Origin: Lachnospiraceae bacterium
Lineage (GTDB): Bacteria > Bacillota > Clostridia > Lachnospirales > Lachnospiraceae
DNA: 64,000 nucleotides
Assembly (NCBI GenBank): GCA_017558145.1
Contig: JAFYWF010000006.1
Span: forward strand, 21,517 to 85,516
Direction of reading: 5' to 3'
The position numbers were made by a program, and so were the translations under genes. The notes under the pieces were generated by a model that saw nothing but the letters and a program-made list of their open reading frames with translations, did not search any database and was not told where the DNA came from. This document shows, one piece after another, positions 33,518 to 42,279 of the stretch; position 1 is the stretch's first letter; every line of letters begins with the position of its first letter.

Positions 33518-34240
33518 ATGGAAAATAAAATAGAAAAACAGCAGTCAGTTGTATTAAAAGAAGATCATGAAATGGACTTTCGTACGAAAGAAGCTTATAA
33601 AACTCTTCGTGCTAATCTGGAATTTGCAGGAGATGATATTAAGGTTATTGCAGTTACCAGTTGTACTCCAAATGAGGGAAAATCCAGTATATCCATGAAT
33701 TTGGCTAAGGCGATTGCAGAGAGTGGCAAAAAAGTTATTTTGATTGATGCGGATCTTCGAAAATCCGTGTTGGTAGGAAGATATAAAACCGGAGCCGTGA
33801 AATATGGATTAACACATTATTTAAGTGGACAGAAAACATTTAATGAAGTTTATTGTAATACCAATATTAAAAATCTTTATGTGGCCTTTTCCGGACCGGT
33901 ACCACCAAACCCCAGTGAACTTTTGGGAGGAAAGTATTTTGACAGTATGATCAAGAGCTTACGAAGTGTCTTTGATTACGTAATCATAGATACACCGCCA
34001 TTGGGAAGTGTTATTGACAGCGCCATTGTATCAAAACAGTGTGATGGCAGTGTGATTGTGATTGCCAGCAATGAAATCAGCTATAAATTTGCTCAGAAAG
34101 TTAAGGAGCAGCTGGAAGTGGCAGAGTGCCGTATTCTGGGTTGTGTTTTGAACAAGGTAAATATCAGTCAGAAAAGTTATTACGGTAAGTATTACGGTAA
34201 GTACTATGGAAAATATTATGGAAATGACTACGAAAAATAA
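33518..34240 (+). CDS. CpsD/CapB-type bacterial tyrosine kinase
   Basis: BY-kinase that autophosphorylates and drives EPS assembly with Wzz. The 240-residue P-loop protein has an N-terminal FRTKEAYKTLRANLEFA, Walker A SCTPNEGKSSISMN, Walker A' VILIDADLRKS, Walker B DYVIIDTPPLGSVID, and a C-terminal tyrosine cluster of four YYGK/YYGN repeats (about 225-238), the phosphorylation site. It pairs with the phosphatase at 31908. Confidence 0.95.
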   Translation: MENKIEKQQSVVLKEDHEMDFRTKEAYKTLRANLEFAGDDIKVIAVTSCTPNEGKSSISMNLAKAIAESGKKVILIDADLRKSVLVGRYKTGAVKYGLTHYLSGQKTFNEVYCNTNIKNLYVAFSGPVPPNPSELLGGKYFDSMIKSLRSVFDYVIIDTPPLGSVIDSAIVSKQCDGSVIVIASNEISYKFAQKVKEQLEVAECRILGCVLNKVNISQKSYYGKYYGKYYGKYYGNDYEK

Positions 34241-34249
34241 GAGGAGTCT

Positions 34250-35017
34250 ATGAAAGAAAAAAGCTTAGGAATTTTATTAGGATTGTTCAATGTGATTCTT
34301 TTGATTCTGTGTTTGGTGTTCTTTTGGGGAAAAGACAGAATTTCTCCGGTTATTAAAGTAGAGCCTGTGAATTATGTCTATGAAGAGGATCTGCCCGAAG
34401 CTTTACTGTATCAGGGAGTTACTGCTTTTGATGAAAAAGACGGTGATGTAACAAACAGGATTGTGATTGAAAAAGTAGTTACAGATAGAGAGCAAGGAAC
34501 AGCCACCATTACTTATGGTGCCAGTGACCAATCCGGCAATGTTGGAAAAGTGGTAAGAACTTTGGAAATGCCGGTATTAACACGGATACAGTTCCCTTCC
34601 GCAGGAGAAGCAGGAATTCAGGCCAGTGCTCAGGCAAAAACCAAGGAAACGTTAGAAACGGAAGTAATGGAAGAAGAAACAGAGATGTCAGAGGGGCAAG
34701 AAGAAAACGGGGAAGAAACCAACGACGAAACGGAAGGAATGCAGACCGTAGGTTCTATTCAAGATACAGGGAGACCCACCATGAGTTTTTCAAGTAGAGA
34801 ATTGGTAGTGAAGGTAGGGGAAACTCCGGAGTGGAGAAGTGTTGTTGCAGAGGCATCAGATGATAAGGATACCAAAGAATCTCTGTTAGAATCCTTGGAA
34901 GTTCAAGGAGAATTCCACACGGAAACAGTCGGAATATATTACGTTAGCCTTAGAGTGACAGACGGAGATGGACAAGAGTCTAGTGCTTATCCACTGAAGT
35001 TAATTGTAGAGGAATAA
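34250..35017 (+). CDS. Membrane protein with Ig/cadherin-like DUF5011-type domains
   Basis: A 255-residue protein. An N-terminal helix (LGILLGLFNVILLILCLVFF, about 6-25) anchors it. Residues about 33-105 form a DUF5011-like beta-sandwich (VTAFDEKDGDVTNRIVIEKV, ITYGASDQSGNVG). A Glu/Thr-rich linker (ETEVMEEETEMSEGQEENGE) is followed by a second beta domain (SFSSRELVVKVGETPEW, YYVSLRVTDGDGQESSAYPL). It is extracellular. It lies between the BY-kinase and sortase genes and could bind polymer or wall during assembly; that role is inference. Confidence 0.8.
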   Translation: MKEKSLGILLGLFNVILLILCLVFFWGKDRISPVIKVEPVNYVYEEDLPEALLYQGVTAFDEKDGDVTNRIVIEKVVTDREQGTATITYGASDQSGNVGKVVRTLEMPVLTRIQFPSAGEAGIQASAQAKTKETLETEVMEEETEMSEGQEENGEETNDETEGMQTVGSIQDTGRPTMSFSSRELVVKVGETPEWRSVVAEASDDKDTKESLLESLEVQGEFHTETVGIYYVSLRVTDGDGQESSAYPLKLIVEE

Positions 35018-35024
35018 ATACGAA

Positions 35025-35918
35025 ATGAAAAATAAAGTTTTAAGAAAAGTTTTGGTGTACACCATTAGTACCATTTTGGTAGCAGGTGTGGTAGGTGGTG
35101 TTATGGCCATCAAGGCAGCCAAAGAACAGGCTGAGTTAGAAGCTACTTTTGTAGAGCCTATCCCGGTTATGACTCAGGAAGAGATGGAAGCACTTTATGA
35201 TGAGCATAAAAAAGATAATACAAACGAAGAGGAGGCAGCAGCCGAGGAACCTACAGACAGTGAAACTGTAGAGGAAGAGGCAGCAGAAGAAGCGTTAGCG
35301 GCAGAAAACGGGGTGACAGTTTACGAAGGCTGTCCTGTGGATTTTGCAGGTATGTGGAAAATCAATCCGGATGTTTATGCCTGGATCACCGTGCCGGGAA
35401 CTATCATTGACTATCCTATACTACAGCATGCTACAGACAATACTTATTATTTGAATTATAACATCGATGGTTCTTATGGTTATCCGGGATGTATTTATAC
35501 GGAAAATTTAAATTCTAAGGATTTTACAGATAACAATACCGTTATATACGGACACAACATGAAAAACGGAACTATGTTTTCCGGATTACATAAATTTGAG
35601 GATGCTGCATTTTTTAATGAGCATACCAAGGTGTTGATCTATACACCGGAAAAAGAATATATTTATACCATTTTTGCGGCTTATATCTATGACGACAGAC
35701 ATTTATTATACAGTTTTAATTTTGCAGATGAACAGGTATATGCCAATTATGTGAAAGATATTCAAAATATGCGTTCCATGAATGCTCTGGTTCGGGAAGA
35801 TGTAGCAGTAACCGCCAAGGATAAGATTATTACTTTAGTAACCTGTATGGCAAATCAACCGGAGAAACGTCTGTTGGTACAGGCAGTGTTGGAACAAGGA
35901 GAGATTTCGCCACAGTAG
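35025..35918 (+). CDS. Class B sortase
   Basis: Membrane transpeptidase that cuts a sorting signal and attaches the protein to the wall. The 297-residue protein has an N-terminal helix (about 9-27), an acidic spacer, and a class B core: DVYAWITVPGTIIDYPIL, NTVIYGHNMKNGTMFSGL with the catalytic His, LVTCMANQPEKRLLVQAVL with Cys and Arg. Its place inside an EPS operon beside an LCP protein is notable. A candidate substrate is encoded at 37191-37700. Confidence 0.93.
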   Translation: MKNKVLRKVLVYTISTILVAGVVGGVMAIKAAKEQAELEATFVEPIPVMTQEEMEALYDEHKKDNTNEEEAAAEEPTDSETVEEEAAEEALAAENGVTVYEGCPVDFAGMWKINPDVYAWITVPGTIIDYPILQHATDNTYYLNYNIDGSYGYPGCIYTENLNSKDFTDNNTVIYGHNMKNGTMFSGLHKFEDAAFFNEHTKVLIYTPEKEYIYTIFAAYIYDDRHLLYSFNFADEQVYANYVKDIQNMRSMNALVREDVAVTAKDKIITLVTCMANQPEKRLLVQAVLEQGEISPQ

Positions 35919-35973
35919 TGAAAAAAAACATGGCAGAAGCAAAAGTGGAAAAAAGTTAGCTTAAGGAAGAACT

Positions 35974-37095
35974 ATGACAAAGAAAAGATATCCACAGGGA
36001 AAGAAAGTTCGTATCAGTGGTATCACAGAAAAACTGATCATTGCAGGGCTTATTCTTTGCTGTGTAGTGGTTCTGATTTTTAGTATTTTTGCAGTGCTCA
36101 AGAGTGTAGGAAAAAACAGTCTGAAACAGCATGCGGGAGCGATAGCCAATCAGGAACTTTCCACCAATTTAAGTGAGAAAAATGAGATAACAGATGAGCC
36201 TTTGGAATTAGAAGAAGGCCAGATTTTGGTAGAGGGTGAAATCTACGAATACAATGATGATATTATGACCTTCCTGTGTATAGGGGTAGATTCCAGAAAT
36301 GGAATTGAAAAAGAAAAAACTCCCGGAAAAGCAGGACAGGCAGATGCCTTGCTTCTGATTGTGGTAAACCCAAGAACAGAAGAAATTAAGGTTATTGCAG
36401 TGAACAGAGATACCATGACGGACATCGAAATCTACGATACCGCAGGGATGTATCTGAATAAGGAAACAGCACAAATTACCTTACAGTATGCTTATGGTGA
36501 TGGTAGGGAAAAGAGTTGTCAGCTGATGGAACAGACTATTTCTGAACTGTTCTATGGTATTCCGATTCATGGATATGGAGCTCTGGATATGCAATCCATT
36601 GCAACCATAAATGATGCTGTAGGTGGTGTAGAGGTTACTGTGCTGGAGGATATGACTAAGTTCAAAAAAGAATGGACCCAAGGAACCACGGTACACTTAA
36701 CCGGAGAAGAGGCACTCTTATATATTGCCAGACGAGATACAGGGTATTTGGGCAGTAATATTGGAAGAGTGGAACGTCAGAAACAGTATCTGACAGCCTA
36801 TGTTAGTCAATTGAAAAATAAAATGAAGCAAGATGTAACATTTCCGGTGACCTTATTGGGAAATATCAAAAAACACATGGTTACCAGCCTTACAGTAAAG
36901 GAAATTACATATCTTGCAGATACGTTGCTTGGTTATGAATTTAATACGGATAACATCATCAGTATTCCGGGAGAATCAAAATTGGGCGAGAAGCATGAAG
37001 AGTTTTATGCAGATGATGCTGCATTAAAAAACATTGTCATTGATGTGTTTTACGACAAAGTGGAACAAAGAGAAGAGGTTACAGTATCTCAGTAG
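35974..37095 (+). CDS. LytR-CpsA-Psr family phosphotransferase
   Basis: LCP enzymes move undecaprenyl-linked glycopolymers to peptidoglycan, so this is the likely attachment step for the EPS/capsule. The 373-residue protein has an N-terminal helix (about 18-42) and an extracellular LCP domain: TFLCIGVDSRN, GQADALLLIVVNPRTEEIKV, VNRDTMTDIE, and GGVEVTVLEDM, TGEEALLYIARRDTGYLGSNIGRVERQKQYLTA split by normal loops, with the conserved Asp/Arg residues. It follows the sortase gene. Confidence 0.93.
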   Translation: MTKKRYPQGKKVRISGITEKLIIAGLILCCVVVLIFSIFAVLKSVGKNSLKQHAGAIANQELSTNLSEKNEITDEPLELEEGQILVEGEIYEYNDDIMTFLCIGVDSRNGIEKEKTPGKAGQADALLLIVVNPRTEEIKVIAVNRDTMTDIEIYDTAGMYLNKETAQITLQYAYGDGREKSCQLMEQTISELFYGIPIHGYGALDMQSIATINDAVGGVEVTVLEDMTKFKKEWTQGTTVHLTGEEALLYIARRDTGYLGSNIGRVERQKQYLTAYVSQLKNKMKQDVTFPVTLLGNIKKHMVTSLTVKEITYLADTLLGYEFNTDNIISIPGESKLGEKHEEFYADDAALKNIVIDVFYDKVEQREEVTVSQ

Positions 37096-37190
37096 GTTTT
37101 GAAAATTTTGTAAAGTAATGATTATGGTATTAGGCAGGGCAACCTGCTTGATATATAGAAACCAACAATCTATGAAAGGAGGAGATTGCC

Positions 37191-37700
37191 ATGAAAAAGT
37201 TATGTAGTGCTTTATTGGTTATGGCTTTAACAGTTGCTATGGTTTTACCTGTATTTGCGGCTCCAAGCCCACAGGCTGAAGCTAAAACAGCAAAATCTAA
37301 CGCAACTGTAGCAGTAGCTGGTGCTGATGTTAAGGTTCTTGCGACAGATGTTCATAAAGAAGTTATTAATGTAGTAACTAATCCTACTCATTTAACAAAC
37401 CTTGGCGTTAGTACAGCAGCAAAGTTAGCAGCAGCTTTTGATCTTAAGATTGAAATTCCTGCAGGTCAGGCATCCGTTTCTGTACCGATTAAAGTTAACA
37501 ATGCAAAAGTTGGTGACTATGCAGTTATTCTTCATAGAAAAGCTGATGGTCAGTGGGAAAAAGTTGGTGAAGGTTTCTTAGCAGCAGATATGACTGTTGT
37601 AGGTACATTCACAAGCTTCTCTCCAGTAGCAGTTATGGTAGTAGACGCAGCACAGGCATCCGCAGCTGGTGTGAAAGCTCCTAAAACTGGCGAATTCTAA
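37191..37700 (+). CDS. Secreted protein ending in PKTGEF
   Basis: The 169-residue protein has a clear signal peptide (MKKLCSALLVMALTVAMVLP, cleavage after VFAA). The mature part is Ala/Val-rich with beta segments (VSVPIKVNNAKVGDYAVILH, WEKVGEGFLAADMTVVGTFT). It ends APKTGEF, which looks like an LPXTG-type motif, but the stop follows at once, so the usual membrane helix and basic tail are missing. AAAGGAGGAG gives strong translation. It is a possible partner of the sortase or a truncated substrate; the function is unknown. A strong terminator follows. Confidence 0.8.
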   Translation: MKKLCSALLVMALTVAMVLPVFAAPSPQAEAKTAKSNATVAVAGADVKVLATDVHKEVINVVTNPTHLTNLGVSTAAKLAAAFDLKIEIPAGQASVSVPIKVNNAKVGDYAVILHRKADGQWEKVGEGFLAADMTVVGTFTSFSPVAVMVVDAAQASAAGVKAPKTGEF

Positions 37701-37754
37701 GATTTAGAGTTAAAAAATTTTTTGTAACATGTGACAAAAAAAGTTGGTTTCAAA

Positions 37755-37785
37755 AAGCCCCCTCCGAAGAAAAATCGGAGGGGGA
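37755..37785 (+). terminator. Terminator
   Basis: GC-rich stem CCCCCTCCGA/TCGGAGGGGG downstream of the secreted protein gene. Confidence 0.85.
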
Positions 37786-37802
37786 AACTAAGTTTTATAA
37801 AT

Positions 37803-37829
37803 GTACCTTGACAATTACATATCTTACAT
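37803..37829 (+). repeat. 27-nt dispersed repeat, copy 1
   Basis: Core GACAATTACATATCTTACAT shared with 52486-52512 and, degenerately, 56551-56575. In one frame it encodes YLDNYISY, apparently the tail of a lost protein. Each copy sits at a junction next to Rpn-type or duplicated DNA. Confidence 0.6.
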
Positions 37830-38362
37830 TGAGAAAAAATAATATTTTAATTCCTTTAACTTGTATCAGATATTATTCAAAAAAAGATAAAAAAGTACGA
37901 AAAGACGTAGAAGTATCGTTGACACAATTTTTAGGGCAAAGTATGATAATAATGTCAGAAGCAATAAAAAATCAAAAGTTGACGGGGCGTAGCGGTAAGG
38001 ATATCTTAGATTGTTTTCAAAGAGGCTGTTATTATCTATTTGCAAACGATGAAGAAACCCGTACGGAGGTGCAGCAGATGTTGGAACCATACTTTAAATT
38101 AGAGAGAGAAATCTGGCAGGAAGAAACAGAGGAAAGATTAAGGGAAGAAATTGCAAAACAAGTAACGGAAGAGGTAACCGAACGAATAACGGAAGAAGTA
38201 ACGAAAGAAGTGACGGAAGATATGACCGCGGGCGCCATAGAGAAGTTGATACGGTCGCTGAAAGATTTCGGTGGAACAAGAGAAAATGTAAAGAAAAAAG
38301 TAATGAAAGAGTACGAACTTTCGGAAACAGATGCTGAGGAAAAGATGAAGCAATATTTCTAA
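37808..38362 (+). CDS. Coiled-coil protein, probable Rpn-related remnant
   Basis: The first ~38 codons arise from a dispersed repeat and are unlikely to be genuine, so the true 5' end is uncertain. From about residue 39 the protein reads EVSLTQFLGQSMIIMSEAIK, LDCFQRGCYYLFANDEETR, then a Glu/Thr-rich coiled coil (TEEVTERITEEVTKEVTEDM) and KLIRSLKDFGGTRENVKKKV. The tail resembles the C-terminal regulatory part of PDDEXK/Rpn proteins. It ends at the same hairpin type as the two Rpn genes of this window. No nuclease core is present. The function is unknown. Confidence 0.45.
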   Translation: MTITYLTLRKNNILIPLTCIRYYSKKDKKVRKDVEVSLTQFLGQSMIIMSEAIKNQKLTGRSGKDILDCFQRGCYYLFANDEETRTEVQQMLEPYFKLEREIWQEETEERLREEIAKQVTEEVTERITEEVTKEVTEDMTAGAIEKLIRSLKDFGGTRENVKKKVMKEYELSETDAEEKMKQYF

Positions 38363-38393
38363 AAGTAAATTGAAGATAGAATAAAGGATATAA

Positions 38394-38436
38394 ATCCCAA
38401 TGTAAGATATGTGATTGTCTTATGTTGGGATTTTTT
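38394..38436 (+). terminator. Shared-type terminator
   Basis: AAATCCCAATGTAAGATATG...TCTTATGTTGGGATTT, close to 7534-7577 and 53688-53732. Confidence 0.8.
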
Positions 38437-38490
38437 ATCATATAGGAAAGTTCTGCCTATATGATAAAAACACTCCGTGAGGATGCACAC

Positions 38491-38559
38491 GCCGAAGCAG
38501 TGGTAAATGTCGTTTTGCGACGCTTCGGTGGCGCAGAATACGCGTTTATGCGTATTCTT
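38491..38559. repeat. Two GC-rich palindromes before the heptose genes
   Basis: A CGAAGC/GCTTCG hairpin with an inner GTCG/CGAC stem (38491-38532), followed by a perfect AGAATACGC/GCGTATTCT hairpin (38535-38558). They lie in the gap between the Rpn-type terminator and hddA. A different GC-rich palindromic block occupies the equivalent place before hddC-gmhB. Confidence 0.6.
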
Positions 38560-38652
38560 TCTTGCTTTGAATGCTAAATGTGTAGCTTGTGAAATAGAAA
38601 TTTATCCTAAGAATAGGAATGTATATGCATCGATTGTACGAAGGAGGAAAGT

Positions 38653-39660
38653 ATGATTATCACTAAGACACCTTTTCGAATGTCTTTTTTTGGTGGTGGT
38701 ACAGATATAGAAGATTATTTTGTTGAATATGGAGGCTCTGTAATATCAACAACATTTGATAAGTATTGTTATGTTACGGTTAGACATTTACCCCGTTTTT
38801 TTGAATATAAAACACACCTGACATATTCAAAGATGGAATATGTCAATGAATATGATGAGATTCAACATCCGGCAATCCGTGAAGCAATGCGTATGTTAGA
38901 TATGCATGAGCTAAGATTAACGTATGAATCAGACTTACCGGCAAAATCAGGATTGGGAACAAGCTCATCTTTTGCAGTGGGAATGTTAAATGCTTTTTAT
39001 GCACTAAAGGGAAAATATGCTGACCGAAAAAAATTAGCAGATGAAGCTATTTATTTGGAAAGGGTACTATGCAAAGAAGCAGGTGGGTTACAAGATCAAA
39101 TTGCTGCTGCTTATGGTGGATTTAATCGCATTAATTTTGGAAAAGATGGCTATGAGGTATTGCCTATTATAATCTCGCCGGAACGTAAAAAGAGGCTGAA
39201 TCATAATTTATTAATGTATTTTACCGGGTTTGTTCGCTTTTCCAGTGATGTACATAAAGAAATAACAAAAGGCGACAGCCAGAATAAATTTTCCTTGCTT
39301 CAGGAAATGCAGAATATGGTAGATGAAGCAGAGAATATTTTGACAGATGAAAAAAGAGATTTAGATGATTTTGGAAGGTTGTTAGATAAAACCTGGCGAT
39401 TAAAAAGGCAAACAAGCAGTGCTGTGAGTACAGAAAGTATTGATACGCTGTATGAAAAAGGAATGGAAGCAGGTGCTTTGGGAGGAAAACTTTTGGGAGC
39501 CGGTGGCGGAGGATTTCTTTTGTTTTATGTACAACCGAAATATCAGAAAGCAGTTCAGGAGGCTATGAAAGACTTGTTATATATTCCTTTTGAATTTGAG
39601 AATAGTGGGACGACAGTAGTTCACTATGTACCAGAATATTATGAATCAAAGAAAATATAG
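38653..39660 (+). CDS. hddA: D-glycero-D-manno-heptose 7-phosphate 1-kinase
   Basis: GHMP-superfamily kinase that makes heptose 1,7-bisphosphate for nucleotide-heptose synthesis. The 335-residue protein has the HddA pattern TPFRMSFFGGGTDIEDYFVE, ISTTFDKYCYVTVRHLPRFF, the GHMP ATP loop LPAKSGLGTSSSFAVG (about 97-112), GGLQDQIAAAYGGF, and GALGGKLLGAGGGGFLLFY. AAGGAGG precedes the ATG. gmhA follows; the remaining two activities are fused at 53867-55171. The alpha-anomeric, GDP-linked route is inferred from the hddC partner. Confidence 0.9.
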   Translation: MIITKTPFRMSFFGGGTDIEDYFVEYGGSVISTTFDKYCYVTVRHLPRFFEYKTHLTYSKMEYVNEYDEIQHPAIREAMRMLDMHELRLTYESDLPAKSGLGTSSSFAVGMLNAFYALKGKYADRKKLADEAIYLERVLCKEAGGLQDQIAAAYGGFNRINFGKDGYEVLPIIISPERKKRLNHNLLMYFTGFVRFSSDVHKEITKGDSQNKFSLLQEMQNMVDEAENILTDEKRDLDDFGRLLDKTWRLKRQTSSAVSTESIDTLYEKGMEAGALGGKLLGAGGGGFLLFYVQPKYQKAVQEAMKDLLYIPFEFENSGTTVVHYVPEYYESKKI

Positions 39661-39675
39661 GATGAAATATGGAAT

Positions 39676-40338
39676 ATGAAAATAATTGATAGTAGATTAT
39701 TGAAACATATTGATTTATTGACATCAAGATATCCGAAGTTAGAAAAATGCAGACAACAGATCATAGAGGCATATCTGGTTTTGGAAGAATGCTATGAGTC
39801 GGATGGAAAATTATTAATAGCCGGTAATGGGGGGTCTGCGGCAGATGCAGAACATATTGCCGGAGAGTTAATGAAAAGATTTAAATTGCCAAGGCCTGTA
39901 CCGTCTGAATTTGTAAATCGTTTACAGGATGTTGATTCGGAAAGAGGAGAGTTTCTTGCTAAAAATTTGGAAAGAGGATTAATGGCAATTCCGCTGGTAG
40001 CTCATGAAGCGTTGTCTACAGCTTATCTTAATGATGTGGATGGTCTTGGAGTTTTTGCACAGCAGCTTTATGGGTTTGGTAGAGCGGGAGATGTATTTTT
40101 AGGAATATCTACTTCTGGGAATAGTAAAAATGTGCTTAATGCAGCTATAGTGGCCAGAGCTTTAGATATGAAGGTAATTGGATTAACAGGGAATTCTGGT
40201 GGGGAACTTGTAAAAGTTGCAGATGTGGTAATTAAAGCGCCAGAAGAGGAAACTTATCGGATACAAGAGTTGCATTTGCCAGTTTATCATTCTTTGTGTT
40301 TGATGTTAGAAGAAAGGTTTTTTGGAGAAAATAGATGA
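39676..40338 (+). CDS. gmhA: Sedoheptulose 7-phosphate isomerase
   Basis: SIS-domain enzyme converting sedoheptulose 7-phosphate to D-glycero-D-manno-heptose 7-phosphate. The 220-residue protein has IAGNGGSAADAEHIAGELMK, FKLPRPVP, HEALSTAYLNDVDG, FLGISTSGNSKNVLNA, and a C-terminal HLPVYHSLCLMLEERFF. The length and motifs are typical of GmhA. It lies 15 bases after hddA and overlaps the next gene by four bases. Confidence 0.93.
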   Translation: MKIIDSRLLKHIDLLTSRYPKLEKCRQQIIEAYLVLEECYESDGKLLIAGNGGSAADAEHIAGELMKRFKLPRPVPSEFVNRLQDVDSERGEFLAKNLERGLMAIPLVAHEALSTAYLNDVDGLGVFAQQLYGFGRAGDVFLGISTSGNSKNVLNAAIVARALDMKVIGLTGNSGGELVKVADVVIKAPEEETYRIQELHLPVYHSLCLMLEERFFGENR

Positions 40339-41195
40339 AAGTTGCATTAGTAGGAAGTTCAGGATATATCGCAGGTTTCTTATTAAAAAGATTTAATGAT
40401 ATGACATATATATCAGATGTAATAAAAATTGATCAAACAGAGACGGCAGATGAATATTTGAATTTATTAGAAGCTGAGAAGTTTAATTATTCAATATTAA
40501 ATAATGTCGATTATGTTATTTTTACAGCAGCAATATCTGGACCGGATCAGTGCGCTAAAGATTTTGAGTTGTGTTGGTCAATTAATGTAATTGGAACAAT
40601 ATATTTTATTAGAGAAGCAATAAAGAAAAGGTGCAAAGTGTTATTTTTTTCTAGTGATGCTGTATTTGGAGATATTCCAGGAACAATTTATACAGAAAAT
40701 TCAAAAACAGAAGCAAAGACAGCATATGGTTGCATGAAAAAGGCTGTTGAAGATGAATTTAAAGGAGATGACTTTTTTAAAGCTATTAGATTATCTTATG
40801 TAGTATCAACAAAAGATAAGTTTGTATCTTATTGTTTAGAATGTATCAGAAAGAATGAAAGCGCAGATATTTATCATCCTTTTTATAGAAATTGTATTGG
40901 AATTGATGATGTGCTAGATGTTGTCATGTGGATGATTAGAAATTGGGATAATTACCCCCCTTTTGTTCTTAATGTGGCAGGTAAAGAATTAGTTAGTCGA
41001 GTGCGAATTGCAGATGAGTTGAATCGATTATTGGGAAATAAACTTAAATATTCTATTTCAGAGCCTATGTATGAATTTTATACAAATCGTCCATGTATTA
41101 CTCAGATGACTAGCTTATATCTTCCACAATATAAGATTTTGGAAGATATTACCTTTACGGAAAAGTTAAAGAAGATTTTTGATAATTATTATTAA
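40335..41195 (+). CDS. Extended-SDR nucleotide-sugar reductase/epimerase
   Basis: NAD(P)-dependent Rossmann protein of 286 residues: GSSGYIAGFLLKRF at the N-terminus, VIFTAAISGPDQC, SSDAVFGDIPGTIY, and the catalytic Y-x-x-x-K in TAYGCMKKAVED (about 135). It resembles RfbD/WcaG-type enzymes that reduce or epimerise a 4-keto sugar. With the dehydratase at 41229 it could finish a deoxyheptose or deoxyhexose. The exact product is not certain. Its start overlaps gmhA. Confidence 0.75.
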   Translation: MKVALVGSSGYIAGFLLKRFNDMTYISDVIKIDQTETADEYLNLLEAEKFNYSILNNVDYVIFTAAISGPDQCAKDFELCWSINVIGTIYFIREAIKKRCKVLFFSSDAVFGDIPGTIYTENSKTEAKTAYGCMKKAVEDEFKGDDFFKAIRLSYVVSTKDKFVSYCLECIRKNESADIYHPFYRNCIGIDDVLDVVMWMIRNWDNYPPFVLNVAGKELVSRVRIADELNRLLGNKLKYSISEPMYEFYTNRPCITQMTSLYLPQYKILEDITFTEKLKKIFDNYY

Positions 41196-41228
41196 AATAA
41201 AATTTACTGATAGATGGAGGTTATAAGG

Positions 41229-42266
41229 ATGTCAATAAAAGCATTAATTACAGGAATTACAGGAATGGTAGGCTCTCATTTAGCGGATTTTCTTTTAGAA
41301 AATACGGATTGGGAAGTGTATGGTGTTTGCAGATGGAGAAGTCCATTAGATAATGTGTCGCACTTATTAAATAGAGCCAATAAAGAGGATAGATTATATT
41401 TTGAATATGCTGATTTAAATGATGAAATGTCACTCATTAAAGTGATAAAAGAAATTAAACCGAAATATGTTTTTCATTTGGCAGCACAAAGTTATCCACA
41501 AACAAGTTTTACTGCACCAATAGATACTTTAAATACAAATATTTTGGGAACATGTAGATTATTAGAAGCAATTCATTTAGAAATGGAAAATGACCTAGAT
41601 TATAAACCAATAATTCACGTATGTGCTTCATCAGAAGTTTTTGGTAAAATTCCAGCAGAAAAAAAACCAGAAACAGGTATCCATGAAGAATGTCCATTTC
41701 ATCCGGCGTCGCCATATGCAATATCTAAGGTTGGAACAGATTTGCTTGGACGATATTATGCAGAGGCATATGGAATGACTGTAATGACGACACGTATGTT
41801 TACGCACACGGGACCTCGTCGAGGGGATGTATTTCATGAATCAACATTTGCAAAGCAAATTGCAATGATTGAAGCGGGACTAATTGAACCTAAAGTTTTG
41901 GTTGGAAATTTAAAATCACTTCGAACATATGCAGATGTGCGAGATGCAGTTCGCGCATATTATATGCTTGTTACAATAAATCCGATTGCGGGAGAATATT
42001 ATAACATTGGTGGCTCATATACATGTGAAGTTGGAGATACGCTGAATACGTTGATTTCATATTCTACAATGAAAGATAAAATAGAAATTGAAGTAGATCC
42101 GCAAAGACTAAGACCAATTGATGCAGACCTTCAAGTTCCTGATTGCAAAAAATTCAAAATGCATACAGGGTGGGAACCGAATATTTCTTTTGGGAAAACA
42201 ATGCAAGATTTACTCGATTATTGGAGAGAAAGGGTTGCTAAAAAGGAAACTTTTTTAATTAGATAA
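41229..42266 (+). CDS. GDP-mannose 4,6-dehydratase-like enzyme
   Basis: The 345-residue extended SDR has ALITGITGMVGSHLADFLLE, YGVCRWRSPLDNVSHL, FHLAAQSYPQTSFTAP, SSEVFGKIP, the catalytic Tyr-Lys in SPYAISKVGTD, MFTHTGPRRG, LRTYADVRDAVRAY. This is the GMD/RmD family pattern acting on GDP-sugars. In this heptose locus the substrate could be GDP-D-glycero-D-manno-heptose, giving a 6-deoxy-4-keto heptose as known in Yersinia and Campylobacter. That assignment is inference. GGAGG lies eight bases before the ATG at 41229. Confidence 0.85.
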   Translation: MSIKALITGITGMVGSHLADFLLENTDWEVYGVCRWRSPLDNVSHLLNRANKEDRLYFEYADLNDEMSLIKVIKEIKPKYVFHLAAQSYPQTSFTAPIDTLNTNILGTCRLLEAIHLEMENDLDYKPIIHVCASSEVFGKIPAEKKPETGIHEECPFHPASPYAISKVGTDLLGRYYAEAYGMTVMTTRMFTHTGPRRGDVFHESTFAKQIAMIEAGLIEPKVLVGNLKSLRTYADVRDAVRAYYMLVTINPIAGEYYNIGGSYTCEVGDTLNTLISYSTMKDKIEIEVDPQRLRPIDADLQVPDCKKFKMHTGWEPNISFGKTMQDLLDYWRERVAKKETFLIR

Positions 42267-42279
42267 ATGGAATGAGAAA

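Noticed and set aside
34180..34235. Tandem DNA repeat as a mobile or variable element
   Set aside because: The repeat simply encodes the tyrosine cluster expected at the C-terminus of BY-kinases.
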